Shown piece after piece: positions 1 through 11,444 of a stretch of 45,714 nt of DNA (positions within the stretch are counted from its first letter, which is position 1; every line of letters begins with the position of its first letter). Under the pieces are notes generated by a model, which did not search any database, was not told the DNA's origin, and saw only the letters and a program-made list of their open reading frames with translations. The position numbers and the translations under genes were made by a program. Source of the DNA: Adlercreutzia sp. ZJ473 (GTDB taxonomy: Bacteria > Actinomycetota > Coriobacteriia > Coriobacteriales > Eggerthellaceae); NCBI RefSeq assembly GCF_013185065.1, contig NZ_JAAVTO010000015.1, positions 1 to 45,714 of the forward strand, read 5' to 3'.

Positions 1-9
1 ACCTCCTTT
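1..9 (-). promoter_or_regulatory. Probable ribosome binding site of a gene off the left edge
   Basis: Read on the minus strand the first bases are AAAGGAGGT, a near-perfect Shine-Dalgarno sequence. A leftward gene probably starts just outside the window. Its coding sequence cannot be seen. Confidence 0.45.
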
Positions 10-61
10 CATCGGCTGGGCCGCTGCGGGGTCGCTGCGGCCTCCGCACTCAACCGTACGC

Positions 62-110
62 GTTCGGCTGAGTGTGAGAAAAGATGTCGAAAATGAGCAG
101 GTGTTCGGCT
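62..110 (-). promoter_or_regulatory. Paired AGCCGAAC motifs upstream of the leftward gene
   Basis: On the minus strand AGCCGAACACCT (plus coordinates 99-110) is followed 41 bases later by AGCCGAACGCG (59-69), about 60 bases before the ribosome binding site at the left edge. The same ordered pair occurs on the plus strand at 45605-45653 in front of the rightward gene leaving the other edge. A shared regulator site is an inference. Confidence 0.4.
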
Positions 111-183
111 GGCAATGAAAATTAACGCAGGGCGCAACCCCATCTAGACGGGCAGATAATTTCAAAAAAGTTAGAATTACTTC

Positions 184-213
184 TTGCAGCGCACGCCAAG
201 TCAGGTGTATGAT
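184..213 (+). promoter_or_regulatory. Promoter of tRNA-Ile
   Basis: TTGCAG (184-189) and TATGAT (208-213) are 18 bases apart and end about 19 bases before the tRNA, as expected for a sigma-70-type promoter. The upstream stretch is AT-rich. No other gene lies between the promoter and the tRNA. Confidence 0.6.
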
Positions 214-231
214 ATCCAAGCACTTTTTCAA

Positions 232-308
<77 letters not shown>

Positions 309-316
309 TTTTTGCG

Positions 317-360
317 ATAAACGCTCCACCGTGAGCCGAGTTAGCCGGTGGAGCGTTTAT
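317..360 (+). terminator. Terminator of tRNA-Ile
   Basis: A perfect 15-bp inverted repeat (317-331 with 346-360) around a 14-base loop starts 9 bases after the tRNA CCA. The 3' arm ends in TTTAT and leads into TTAATG. It should act as an intrinsic terminator. Confidence 0.75.
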
Positions 361-385
361 TAATGTCTGGGTGCTTTTCGCAGAA

Positions 386-401
386 TGTTTCACGTGAAAC
401 A
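386..401. promoter_or_regulatory. parS site 1 (between two tRNA genes)
   Basis: Perfect TGTTTCACGTGAAACA, the ParB loading site. It lies between the terminator of tRNA-Ile and tRNA-Ala, in no gene. Flanking symmetry beyond the 16-mer is absent. Confidence 0.9.
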
Positions 402-425
402 TCAGGGAGCAGCGCTTGGCGACAC

Positions 426-501
426 GGGGCATTAGCTCAGCTGGGAGAGCGCGGGCTTTGCAAGCCTGAGGTCAGGGGTTCGATCCCCCTATGCTCCACC
501 A
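426..501 (+). tRNA. tRNA-Ala(TGC)
   Basis: A 76-nt cloverleaf with acceptor GGGGCAT/ATGCTCC, D-arm AGCTCAGCTGGGAGAGC, anticodon loop CTTTGCAAG (anticodon TGC), T-arm AGGGGTTCGATCCCCCT and an encoded CCA. It reads GCA and, by wobble, other alanine codons. Its last 22 bases are repeated exactly at 651-672. Confidence 0.97.
480..501 (+). repeat. 22-bp repeat, copy within tRNA-Ala 3' end
   Basis: The 3' T-arm and acceptor strand of tRNA-Ala, from TCGATCCCCC to the CCA, recur without mismatch at 651-672. The bases flanking the two copies differ, so the repeat is exactly 22 bp. This is the usual attachment-site location of tRNA-targeting integrases. Confidence 0.75.
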
Positions 502-509
502 AGTCCAAT

Positions 510-541
510 ACGGCCGTCGACGCAGGTTGGCGGCCGTTTTC
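510..541 (+). terminator. Terminator of tRNA-Ala
   Basis: The stem ACGGCCG (510-516) / CGGCCGT (531-537) with a 14-base loop is followed by TTTCGTT, starting 9 bases after the tRNA. Confidence 0.65.
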
Positions 542-573
542 GTTAACCTCGCAGGGATCGAACCCCGCGAGGG

Positions 574-645
574 CAGAATGCGCCGGTGGCGCATTCTGGT
601 CCGAGCACCGAAGGTGCGAGGAGGTTGCGGACTTGCGCAGCAAGT
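574..645 (+). ncRNA. Three consecutive tight hairpins, unknown structured element
   Basis: Perfect stems lie at 574-584/588-598 (11 bp, loop GGT), 605-609/613-617 (5 bp, loop GAA) and 631-636/640-645 (6 bp, loop GCA). GTCCG at 599-603 can also pair with CGGAC at 628-632, giving a branched fold. I recognise no RNA family. It may be a folded RNA or a DNA element left by integration. Confidence 0.35.
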
Positions 646-650
646 GCGCG

Positions 651-672
651 TCGATCCCCCTATGCTCCACCA
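651..672 (+). repeat. Duplicate of the tRNA-Ala 3' end (att-like)
   Basis: This is an exact copy of 480-501, including the CCA. No anticodon arm or D-arm precedes it, so it is not a working tRNA. A terminator-like hairpin follows at 682-707, as after a real tRNA. Together these suggest the original 3' end displaced by an insertion of about 170 bp. Confidence 0.6.
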
Positions 673-681
673 TACAGAGCT

Positions 682-711
682 CACCCGTACCCTTTGGGGT
701 GCGGGTGTTTT
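682..711 (+). terminator. Terminator-like hairpin after the tRNA-Ala fragment
   Basis: An 11-bp stem (682-692 with 697-707, one G-T pair) with a 4-base loop is followed by TTTTC. It would terminate transcription of a tRNA ending at 672. Confidence 0.6.
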
Positions 712-873
712 CATTTTCGAAGACAACGCGCACTTCCACCAGAGCCTCAACCCCCACTGAGGGCGCTTCGAGCTGCGTCGGCAGAAGCGCAAGCAGAAGC
801 ACGGGAGCCGGCAATCGCGCCGCACATGCCAGAAGCCTCATCGGCGCAGGCGGGCCGAAAGCCGCGCCGCCCA

Positions 874-1518
874 TCAACCAGCTCTGGCGGGCACGAGCTC
901 GCCCTCGTGCGGAAGCAGCAGGTCGTAGAGGTTCACGTGCAGACCGCGGTAGTCGGGGCAAGCCCGCTCGAGCACGGCCACGCAGCTGCCCACGTCGAAC
1001 CGCGCGATCCAGCGCGCCTCCGCGAGGAGCTGCGCCAACCACGCCTCAAGGTAGTCGACGCCCATGAGGCCGGGGTCGACCGGCTCGCTCAGCTGGTAGT
1101 CGATGTCGCAGGGAACCTCATGCGCGGCGAAGTAGACGTCGTAGCGCTTCTTCACCTCACCGAGGCTCGCCAGCGTGTCGCGAAGGGCCATGTTGCGAAT
1201 GGGCGGCATGACCGCCACGACCTCGCGCCAGAGGGCGAGGACGTCGTCGATCCGCCTGTTGAGCGCGTCAATGCCGTCATGCCAGAGCACGATCGGGTCG
1301 TCGACGTCGAGCACCCGAGCGGCCTCCTCGGGAGTCGCATGCGCGATGCCCAGCGAGTAGGCCACCGACGCCGCGAGCTCGTTCGCCTCGCAGACGGACA
1401 CGCTGGAGGAGCCGCCCGCGCAGTACAGGCTGGCGACGTGCGTCACCAGGCGAGCGAAGTTGTCCGAAGCCCGTGCGAAGTCAGGAGCGCCGCCGCGCGC
1501 GCTAATCGTCCCAGTCAT
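874..1518 (-). CDS. DUF6179 family protein
   Basis: A 214-residue soluble protein with no membrane segment. The segment CAGGSSSVSVCEANELAASV near residues 29-48 and the C-terminal run ending in PDYRGLHVNLYDLLLP match what I recall of DUF6179 proteins, found next to DUF6323 in gut Firmicutes and Actinobacteria. The family has no known function. I place the start at 1518 (ATGACTGGG), which overlaps the upstream DUF6323 gene by 17 bases in another frame and has a GAGGGG ribosome binding site. This implies translational coupling. It is shorter than other family members I recall, which may mean the N-terminal part is missing. Confidence 0.6.
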   Translation of the reverse strand: MTGTISARGGAPDFARASDNFARLVTHVASLYCAGGSSSVSVCEANELAASVAYSLGIAHATPEEAARVLDVDDPIVLWHDGIDALNRRIDDVLALWREVVAVMPPIRNMALRDTLASLGEVKKRYDVYFAAHEVPCDIDYQLSEPVDPGLMGVDYLEAWLAQLLAEARWIARFDVGSCVAVLERACPDYRGLHVNLYDLLLPHEGELVPARAG

Positions 1519-2077
1519 CGGCCCACCCCTCGCCGTCCCAGCCGTCCGACAGCTCATCGTAGTCCCACTCGGCGGGGTCGAAGGCGTATGCGCGCCCCTC
1601 GTCGTCGATGATGCGGTACTCGCCAAGGCTCTCCGCCTCGGCGGTACGCACGTATTCCCCCGAGTAGCGCATGACTTCCTCTGCCGGAAGCGCGGCGACC
1701 TCGGCCGCGTCACCCCACGCGTCCAGGCAGCCGCGCAGGGCCTCGGCTATCTCAGCGTCGGGAACGTCTGCCGGCAGCTCGTCCCGAATGGCGTAGAACG
1801 CGTCTTGGAGCTCTGCCAAATCGCGCGCGACGCGCTCCTGCGAGAGACACGGCGACGTCGCCACGGCCTCCGTCACGGCCATGATCGCGAGCGTCCCGAA
1901 CTCCACCCGCTCGGCTTCCGCCAGCGCCTCTTCCCTGCGCTCTGCGAGCATCCGGACGTCCTCGCGGGAAACGGAGAGCCCTCCTGCGGCCAGCCGTTCG
2001 TTCACCTCTTCCAGCGGCGAGCTCATCGAGTTTGCCCGCGCCCTTGAGAGCGCCGAAAGCCATGGGTTTGCGTCCAT
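1502..2077 (-). CDS. DUF6323 family protein
   Basis: A 191-residue acidic soluble protein. The central part (GLSVSREDVRML, then REEALAEAERVEFG, then CLSQERVARDLAELQDAFY) fits the DUF6323 pattern. The last 50 residues are an Asp/Glu/Trp-rich tail ending DDWDD. The start at 2077 is chosen because GGAAGGGG lies 8-9 bases upstream, whereas two earlier ATGs (2095 and 2107) have none. It is the first gene of a two-gene unit with the DUF6179 gene. The function is unknown. The pairing is the main support for the assignment. Confidence 0.6.
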   Translation of the reverse strand: MDANPWLSALSRARANSMSSPLEEVNERLAAGGLSVSREDVRMLAERREEALAEAERVEFGTLAIMAVTEAVATSPCLSQERVARDLAELQDAFYAIRDELPADVPDAEIAEALRGCLDAWGDAAEVAALPAEEVMRYSGEYVRTAEAESLGEYRIIDDEGRAYAFDPAEWDYDELSDGWDGEGWADDWDD

Positions 2078-2173
2078 GTGCCCCACCCCTTCCATAATCG
2101 CGGTCAATGCTTAATACCGCGAAGAGGCGCGAAGTTCAAGGCTGCAAATCTCGACGTATACATGGTAATGTGT

Positions 2174-2310
2174 CGGCTGGCAACCAACCTGCGGGCGACC
2201 AATCTACCGACCAGCCAATCGAAGGCCGGCCTGCTGATGACAAGCCAGCCTGCCGCCGGCCAGCTCGACAGCCGGCCAGCCAGCCTGCCGCTGGCCAGCC
2301 CGCCGCCGCA
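2174..2310. repeat. CCAGCC-rich low-complexity stretch
   Basis: Many overlapping copies of CCAGCC and GCCGGCC with short variable spacers fill most of the gap between the flavoprotein gene and the DUF6323 gene. The unit is not regular, and several copies can pair into short hairpins. No gene is supported. Confidence 0.5.
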
Positions 2311-2319
2311 TCTCCCCTT

Positions 2320-2865
2320 CTAGAACTTCTCCGCAAGCGAGGCTGCTTGGCTGCAGCCGTCGGTCTTGTCGACGTCGCCCTCGTTCAGCACGCCCGGAAC
2401 CAGCACCTTGCCGACCACGTTCCACTTCAGCAGAGCGGCGATGCGGTCGAAGGGCAGGCTCAGGCCGTCCATCACGGCCGGGTCCTCCTCTTCGCAACAG
2501 GCGATGAGCGCGACGTCCTTGCCGCCTATCGGCTTCTGGCCGATGGCGAAGGAGTAGAGCTTGTCGATCGCGTTCTTGATCTGCCCCGGGAAGGAGTACC
2601 AGTAGGTCGGGGAGGCGAACACGATGGCATCGGCCTCAAGCAGATCAGGGGCGATCGTGTTGAAGTCGTCGTCGTAGGTGCAGGGCTTCCCGCTCTTGTA
2701 GCAGGTTTCGCAGGCATGGCATCCGCCTATGTTCGAAAGCGCGGCGTTGAACTCGACGACCGCGTTGCCCTTCGCTTCGCTCGCCTCCGCGAACGCCTTG
2801 ATCATGCGCGCGGTGTTGCCGTTCTTGCGCGGGCTTCCGTTGATGACGACGATCTTCTTTCCCAT
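2320..2865 (-). CDS. Iron-sulfur flavoprotein (NADPH-dependent FMN reductase family)
   Basis: A 181-residue flavodoxin-fold protein. The FMN phosphate-binding loop is NGSPRKNGNT at residues 9-18. A compact cysteine cluster C49-x2-C52-x2-C55-x6-C62 matches the [4Fe-4S] motif of archaeal iron-sulfur flavoproteins (Isf). ASPTYWYSFPGQIKNAID is the usual flavin-side segment. It probably shuttles electrons between ferredoxin or NAD(P)H and a small oxidant in the cytoplasm. The start at 2865 has a strong GAAGGAG site 6 bases upstream. A longer reading to 2931 would add residues without family support. The HxlR gene is divergent, 78 bases away, and is the likely regulator. Confidence 0.8.
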   Translation of the reverse strand: MGKKIVVINGSPRKNGNTARMIKAFAEASEAKGNAVVEFNAALSNIGGCHACETCYKSGKPCTYDDDFNTIAPDLLEADAIVFASPTYWYSFPGQIKNAIDKLYSFAIGQKPIGGKDVALIACCEEEDPAVMDGLSLPFDRIAALLKWNVVGKVLVPGVLNEGDVDKTDGCSQAASLAEKF

Positions 2866-2943
2866 GGTTTCTCCTTCACTGCGGGGAATGTTCGATGTAT
2901 CGTATGAAACCACAATCTTTTCTCTCATCAAGTACGCACTTCA

Positions 2944-3315
2944 ATGAAAGGTACTATCTTGGAAGAAAGCGAATTCACCAAGGAAGAACTCCCCTGCATC
3001 GGAGAGGCGCGCTTCGAGGAGACGGGGTACAGCTACACGCTGTCGCTCATATCCGGCAAGCACAAGATGGTGATCCTCTACTGCCTCATGGAGTATCAGC
3101 CGGTGCGCTTCAACGAGATGAAGCGCTACCTCGGAAGGATCTCGGACAAGACGCTCTCGCAGAACCTCAAGGAGCTTGAAGCTGACGACCTCGTCCATCG
3201 CGAAGCCTATCCGCAGATACCGCCGAAAGTCGAGTACTCCTTGACCGAGCGCGGAGAGTCGCTGATGAAAGTGCTCGACCAGCTCTGCGTGTGGGGAGCC
3301 GAGAACCGCGTTTAG
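2944..3315 (+). CDS. HxlR family transcriptional regulator
   Basis: A 123-residue winged-helix protein. The core (YTLSLISGKHKMVILYCLM, then RFNEMKRYLGRISDKTLSQNLKELEADDLVHR, then KVEYSLTERGESL) is the standard HxlR/DUF24 layout of recognition helix plus wing. The N-terminal part contains a cysteine (Cys18) near the usual redox-sensing position of this family. HxlR proteins commonly respond to electrophiles or quinones and control a divergent reductase, here the iron-sulfur flavoprotein gene. No clear Shine-Dalgarno site precedes the ATG. Confidence 0.85.
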   Translation: MKGTILEESEFTKEELPCIGEARFEETGYSYTLSLISGKHKMVILYCLMEYQPVRFNEMKRYLGRISDKTLSQNLKELEADDLVHREAYPQIPPKVEYSLTERGESLMKVLDQLCVWGAENRV

Positions 3316-3495
3316 CGGCCGCCGCGCGCCTGGAGCTCGCCCGCGCGCTGTGTGGGGTGTTTGGGCCGCTCAGGGCATAGGGGCCGGCCATCCCTCAGTC
3401 CGGCCGTCGTCTGGATTCGTCGCGCGCCGAGGTTGGCCGCCGTTTCCCCATCAGCTAAGCTTAGCGAAACACGCTCAGGTCGGCAGGAGGATTCC

Positions 3496-3996
3496 ATGGT
3501 TCCACTTCACGTGCTCACGCTCATCGTCACGGGCCCCGCGCAACCTTCGGTGCTCGTGCTCGAGCCCGTGGAGGACTCGCCTGCGGGGAAGTCGCGCATC
3601 GTGCCCATCTGGATCGGCGTGACCGAGGCGTCCCAGCTCGGCGTGGCCATCGAGCACGTGAGGCTCCCCCGGCCCATGACGCACGACCTCTTCCTCGACG
3701 CCATGACCAACCTCGACGCGCGCGTCGACCACGTGGTGATCAACCAGGTGAAGGGGCAGACCTTCTACGCGCAGCTCGTCCTGCGCCAAGGCGCGCGGCT
3801 GATCGAGCTCGACGCGCGTCCCACCGACGCGCTTGCGCTCGCGCTGCGGCAGGAGGCGCCGTTCTACATTGAGGAGGACGTGCTGGAGAAGGCGTCGTTC
3901 CCCTACCTCTTCAAGGACAACAAGGACGAGGAGAGCGAGCTGCAGGAGTTTCGCACCTTCCTGGAGGGAATCGCCCCAGACGATTTCGCAAGTTAG
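3496..3996 (+). CDS. Bifunctional nuclease domain protein (DUF151)
   Basis: A 166-residue cytoplasmic protein. RIVPIWIGVTEASQLGVAIE, then RPMTHDLFLDAM and LDARPTDALALALRQEAPFYIEEDVLEKA are the diagnostic blocks of the BFN/DUF151 domain. Plant members are reported nucleases, and actinobacterial members are conserved without a firm role. A short acidic tail follows. An AGGAGG site at 3485-3490 fixes the start at ATG 3496. It is a single gene, convergent with gyrA, separated by a parS-centred palindrome. Confidence 0.88.
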   Translation: MVPLHVLTLIVTGPAQPSVLVLEPVEDSPAGKSRIVPIWIGVTEASQLGVAIEHVRLPRPMTHDLFLDAMTNLDARVDHVVINQVKGQTFYAQLVLRQGARLIELDARPTDALALALRQEAPFYIEEDVLEKASFPYLFKDNKDEESELQEFRTFLEGIAPDDFAS

Positions 3997-4035
3997 GATT
4001 CGCGAAACACGCCGAAAGGGACTGCGAAGAAAAGA

Positions 4036-4072
4036 AGCGGGGGGAATGTTTCACGTGAAACATCCCCCCGCT
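4036..4072. terminator. parS-centred palindrome between convergent genes
   Basis: A GC-rich inverted repeat (AGCGGGGGG at 4036-4044 with its complement at 4064-4072, one extra A on the left) encloses the parS at 4047. It separates the 3' ends of the DUF151 gene and gyrA. Position and strength fit a two-way terminator, although T-runs are lacking. Confidence 0.5.
4047..4062. promoter_or_regulatory. parS site 2
   Basis: Perfect TGTTTCACGTGAAACA at the centre of the palindrome between the DUF151 gene and gyrA. Confidence 0.92.
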
Positions 4073-4152
4073 CTACGTACGCGCGCCGGTGACTCACGGC
4101 TCGCCGTGCGGCAGCCCGCCGCCGACCCGCCAGCGCTCGCCGTGCCGCAACC

Positions 4153-6924
<2,772 letters not shown>

Positions 6925-6960
6925 ATGTCTCCTTTCGGACATATTTCACACTCAAATGCG

Positions 6961-6984
6961 TTTTGCGAAACGCGTTTCGCAAAA
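6961..6984. promoter_or_regulatory. 24-bp perfect palindrome upstream of gyrA
   Basis: Each half-site is TTTTGCGAAACG and there is no spacer. It lies 36 bases upstream of the gyrA start, where a -35 element would fall if the AT-rich stretch at 6941-6956 serves as -10. It lacks the T-run and loop of a terminator, so an operator is more likely. The factor is unknown. Confidence 0.55.
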
Positions 6985-7202
6985 TCGCCCGGATGGCGCC
7001 GCCTCGTCACCTGCGGCTCGCACGCGGCGGCCGCGGCGGTCGCGGCACTTGCGGCGCCTACGGCACTCGCAGCGTTCGCGGTGATGCAGCGCTTTCGACG
7101 CAGCGCACGCCCGCATTCTCGGCATGCCAGGCGCATCCGCCGGCAACGCCGCCAGGACAGCCGTCATCGGCTCCCGCCGGCAGCAGCCAACCCGCGCGGC
7201 TC

Positions 7203-9227
<2,025 letters not shown>

Positions 9228-9336
9228 TCAAAGAAGAGCGCGCCATGCTCTCAAACGACGTGATTTCAGGCGTTCTCAGGTGGTGTTTTTACTTTTTCTG
9301 AAGATTATGGCGTTTTCTTGCAAATCAGCCGTCAGC

Positions 9337-9918
9337 TTACACGTCACGTGTCTTCGCGGCCTTTTCGCCTTTCTCCTGGCAGAGAGACGCCTCCATGGCA
9401 CGCTCGAAGCGCTCGCGCAGACGCGGGTCCTCGATGCTCGCGGCGGCGCGGCTGACGCGGGCGCGCTCATGCTCCGCCAGCGGAAGGGGATGCGCCGCTG
9501 ACGCGGGCGCGGTGGCGGATGCGTCCTGCTCGCGCGGGGCGTACGGGTGGCGGTTCCTCATGTTGAAGCGCGAGGGGAAGGTCTTGAACACCTCAATTTC
9601 CTCGCCATAGCGCTCCTTGAGCAGCAGCATGATGAGGTGCTGGCGGCTGTGCACGTCGCTGCGGAAGCTACCGTCGTCCATGTAGATCAGAAGCGCCCGG
9701 ACCGTCTTGCCTGCCTCCGGCGCGCCGACCGGCTCCTTCTTGATGTACACCGCGTTCACGTGCTCGAGCACGTAGCGCGCGTTCTCCTTGTAGATGTGCT
9801 CGATAGCCTCCTTGAACATCGCCTGCACTTGCGCCGCGCGGCGCGCAATGCGCGCGGCCTGGTCAGTTGAGGAGAGGGCGCCCGTCACCGCAGACAATTC
9901 GCTGCCGAGCCTTCTCAT
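9337..9918 (-). CDS. DUF721 domain protein (DciA-like)
   Basis: A 193-residue basic protein. The segment from about residue 34 (MFKEAIEHIYKENARYVLEHVNAVYIKK), followed by LLIYMDDGSFRSDVHSRQHLIMLLLKERYGEEI, corresponds to the DUF721 core. DUF721 proteins of the DciA group load or assist the replicative helicase DnaB in bacteria lacking DnaC. The gene sits between recF and gyrB, where actinobacteria normally carry it. Its ATG overlaps the recF stop by 4 bases (ATGA), so the genes are translationally coupled. The C-terminal 70 residues are Ala/Arg/Glu-rich and look flexible. Confidence 0.75.
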   Translation of the reverse strand: MRRLGSELSAVTGALSSTDQAARIARRAAQVQAMFKEAIEHIYKENARYVLEHVNAVYIKKEPVGAPEAGKTVRALLIYMDDGSFRSDVHSRQHLIMLLLKERYGEEIEVFKTFPSRFNMRNRHPYAPREQDASATAPASAAHPLPLAEHERARVSRAAASIEDPRLRERFERAMEASLCQEKGEKAAKTRDV

Positions 9919-11402
9919 GCCGTCACGCCCCCCTCCTGCGCAGATGCCTCCTGCGTGCCAGCTTGCTGCGCCAAGGAACCGAATGTTTCACGTGAAACAC
10001 TCGAAGGCTCATGCGCTCCGAAGGGTTCGCGCGTTTCCCCTTCGTGGAGCTGCGAAGAGGACTGTTCCACCATATCAGTTTGACGTGCGAGAATGCTAGC
10101 AACGACGGATTGGGATTCTTCGCGTAATATATCTCCCTCAGACGCCGATGCGCCGAATGTTTCACGTGAAACATTTTCTTCTGGCTGCTCTCCTCCCCTG
10201 CGCGCCTGCGTGAAGCCTCTGCGCGCCTGCTCGAGCGGCAGCTCCACCACGTCAGCCGTGGCGAGCATGTCCGCGTCGAAGTACGCGAGGTTGGCGGTGG
10301 TGATGAAAGTCTGCACGTCACGTGAGATGTAGCCGACAAGCGCTTCGCGGCGGGCGCCGTCGAGCTCGCTCATCACGTCGTCGAGCAGCAGCACCGGCTT
10401 GACGCCGAGCACCTCCTCGATCACCGCCGCCTCGGCGAGCTTGTAGGCGAGCACCACCGTGCGCTGCTGGCCTTGGCTGCCGAAATGAGTGGCGTTGCTG
10501 CCGTCGATCATGAAGGTGACGGCATCGACATGCGGGCCCACGAGCGCGCGGCGGCGACGCAGCTCCTCGTCGCGGCAGGCCGCCAGCGTATGCTCGAGGC
10601 GGGCGCGCGCATCGTCGCGCGTGAGGTGGAGGGGTTCCTGGAGGCGCTCCGGCTCATGAGCCACATCAGCGGACACGCCCAGCTCAGCAGCTGCGCCCAA
10701 GGCCGCGCCGCCCTCCTCCAATTCATCCCACGACGGCACGTAGCGCGCGCCAAAACGCTCCCGCCCGCCGGCGATCTGCTCGTAGCGTTCCCTCATGTAC
10801 GGGATAAGCCGCTCGAAGAGCGCCGCGCGGTAGCAGGTCAGCTGCGCGCCGCAGGTCACGAGCATCTCGTTGATGCTGTCGATGAGCGCTGGCGACGCCT
10901 CATCTTTCAGCAGGCGGTTCTTGTGGCGGATGACCTTCTCGTAGTCCTTCTGGATCAGGTAGTAGTTCGCGTTGAGCTGCGATCCCAGCGCGTCGAGCGC
11001 AACGCGGCGCGCGCTCATCGACCCCTTGACGAGCCCCAGGTCGTCAGGCGTGAACGTCACCGAGGGCACAAGTCCCTTGAGGTCGGCAGGGCGCTTCGCC
11101 TTGCCGTTGAGCCGGTAGCGCTTCGCATGCCCCTCAGCTGCAAGCGCCACGTCGAGCAGGCGGTTCCCATCGGTCAGCGCAGCGCTGAGGTGCGCTGATC
11201 CTTCCCCACGCCGCACGAGCTGTTCGATGGTGGCATGGCGGAACGACGAGAGCGCTGTGAGCAGCTGCACCCCTTCGACGATGTTGGTCTTCCCCACCGC
11301 GTTCGGGCCGACGAGCACGGTGAGCATGCCCAGCTCGCCGAGGTGCAGCTCCTCATACGACCTGAAGTTCCGAAACGTTATGTCCGTGATGCGCAGCGTC
11401 AC
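9915..11402 (-). CDS. recF: DNA replication and repair protein RecF with long C-terminal tail
   Basis: An SMC-like ATPase that helps load RecA at gapped DNA. Walker A is GPNAVGKTNIVEG (near residue 33), the signature is HFGSQGQQRTVVLAYKLAEA and Walker B is LLLDDVMSELD. The family core ends near residue 390 (DVVELPLEQA). A tail of about 105 residues follows that RecF normally lacks. It is Gln/Ser/Glu-rich and contains NVSRETFG and SVSRETFG, each encoded by a parS site. It follows dnaN by 42 bases and overlaps the DUF721 gene. Confidence 0.95.
   Translation of the reverse strand: MTLRITDITFRNFRSYEELHLGELGMLTVLVGPNAVGKTNIVEGVQLLTALSSFRHATIEQLVRRGEGSAHLSAALTDGNRLLDVALAAEGHAKRYRLNGKAKRPADLKGLVPSVTFTPDDLGLVKGSMSARRVALDALGSQLNANYYLIQKDYEKVIRHKNRLLKDEASPALIDSINEMLVTCGAQLTCYRAALFERLIPYMRERYEQIAGGRERFGARYVPSWDELEEGGAALGAAAELGVSADVAHEPERLQEPLHLTRDDARARLEHTLAACRDEELRRRRALVGPHVDAVTFMIDGSNATHFGSQGQQRTVVLAYKLAEAAVIEEVLGVKPVLLLDDVMSELDGARREALVGYISRDVQTFITTANLAYFDADMLATADVVELPLEQARRGFTQARRGGEQPEENVSRETFGASASEGDILREESQSVVASILARQTDMVEQSSSQLHEGETREPFGAHEPSSVSRETFGSLAQQAGTQEASAQEGGVTA
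9984..9999. promoter_or_regulatory. parS site 3 (inside recF)
   Basis: Perfect TGTTTCACGTGAAACA, read in frame in the recF tail as SVSRETF. Confidence 0.92.
10158..10173. promoter_or_regulatory. parS site 4 (inside recF)
   Basis: Perfect TGTTTCACGTGAAACA, read in frame in the recF tail as NVSRETF, 174 bases from site 3. Confidence 0.92.
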
Positions 11403-11444
11403 CGCGCGCCTCCCGCCATGCGGGCGCGTGAGCTTGGCATGTCC

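Larger units (their letters stand above)
502..873. other. Gene-free structured interval after tRNA-Ala
   Basis: No coding sequence is supported here. In order it holds a terminator (510-541); a T-arm-like stretch on the minus strand near 553-567; three 3-nt-loop hairpins (574-598, 605-617, 631-645); the repeated tRNA-Ala 3' end (651-672); a second terminator-like hairpin (682-707); and about 160 bases of unremarkable GC-rich DNA downstream of the DUF6179 gene. Confidence 0.6.

Noticed and set aside
651-672. A second tRNA-Ala gene
   Set aside because: Only the 3' 22 bases are present. Anticodon and D-arms are missing.
6985-7202. A small protein in the gyrB-gyrA gap
   Set aside because: The open frames here are GCGGC-repeat translations rich in Ala/Arg without start signals.
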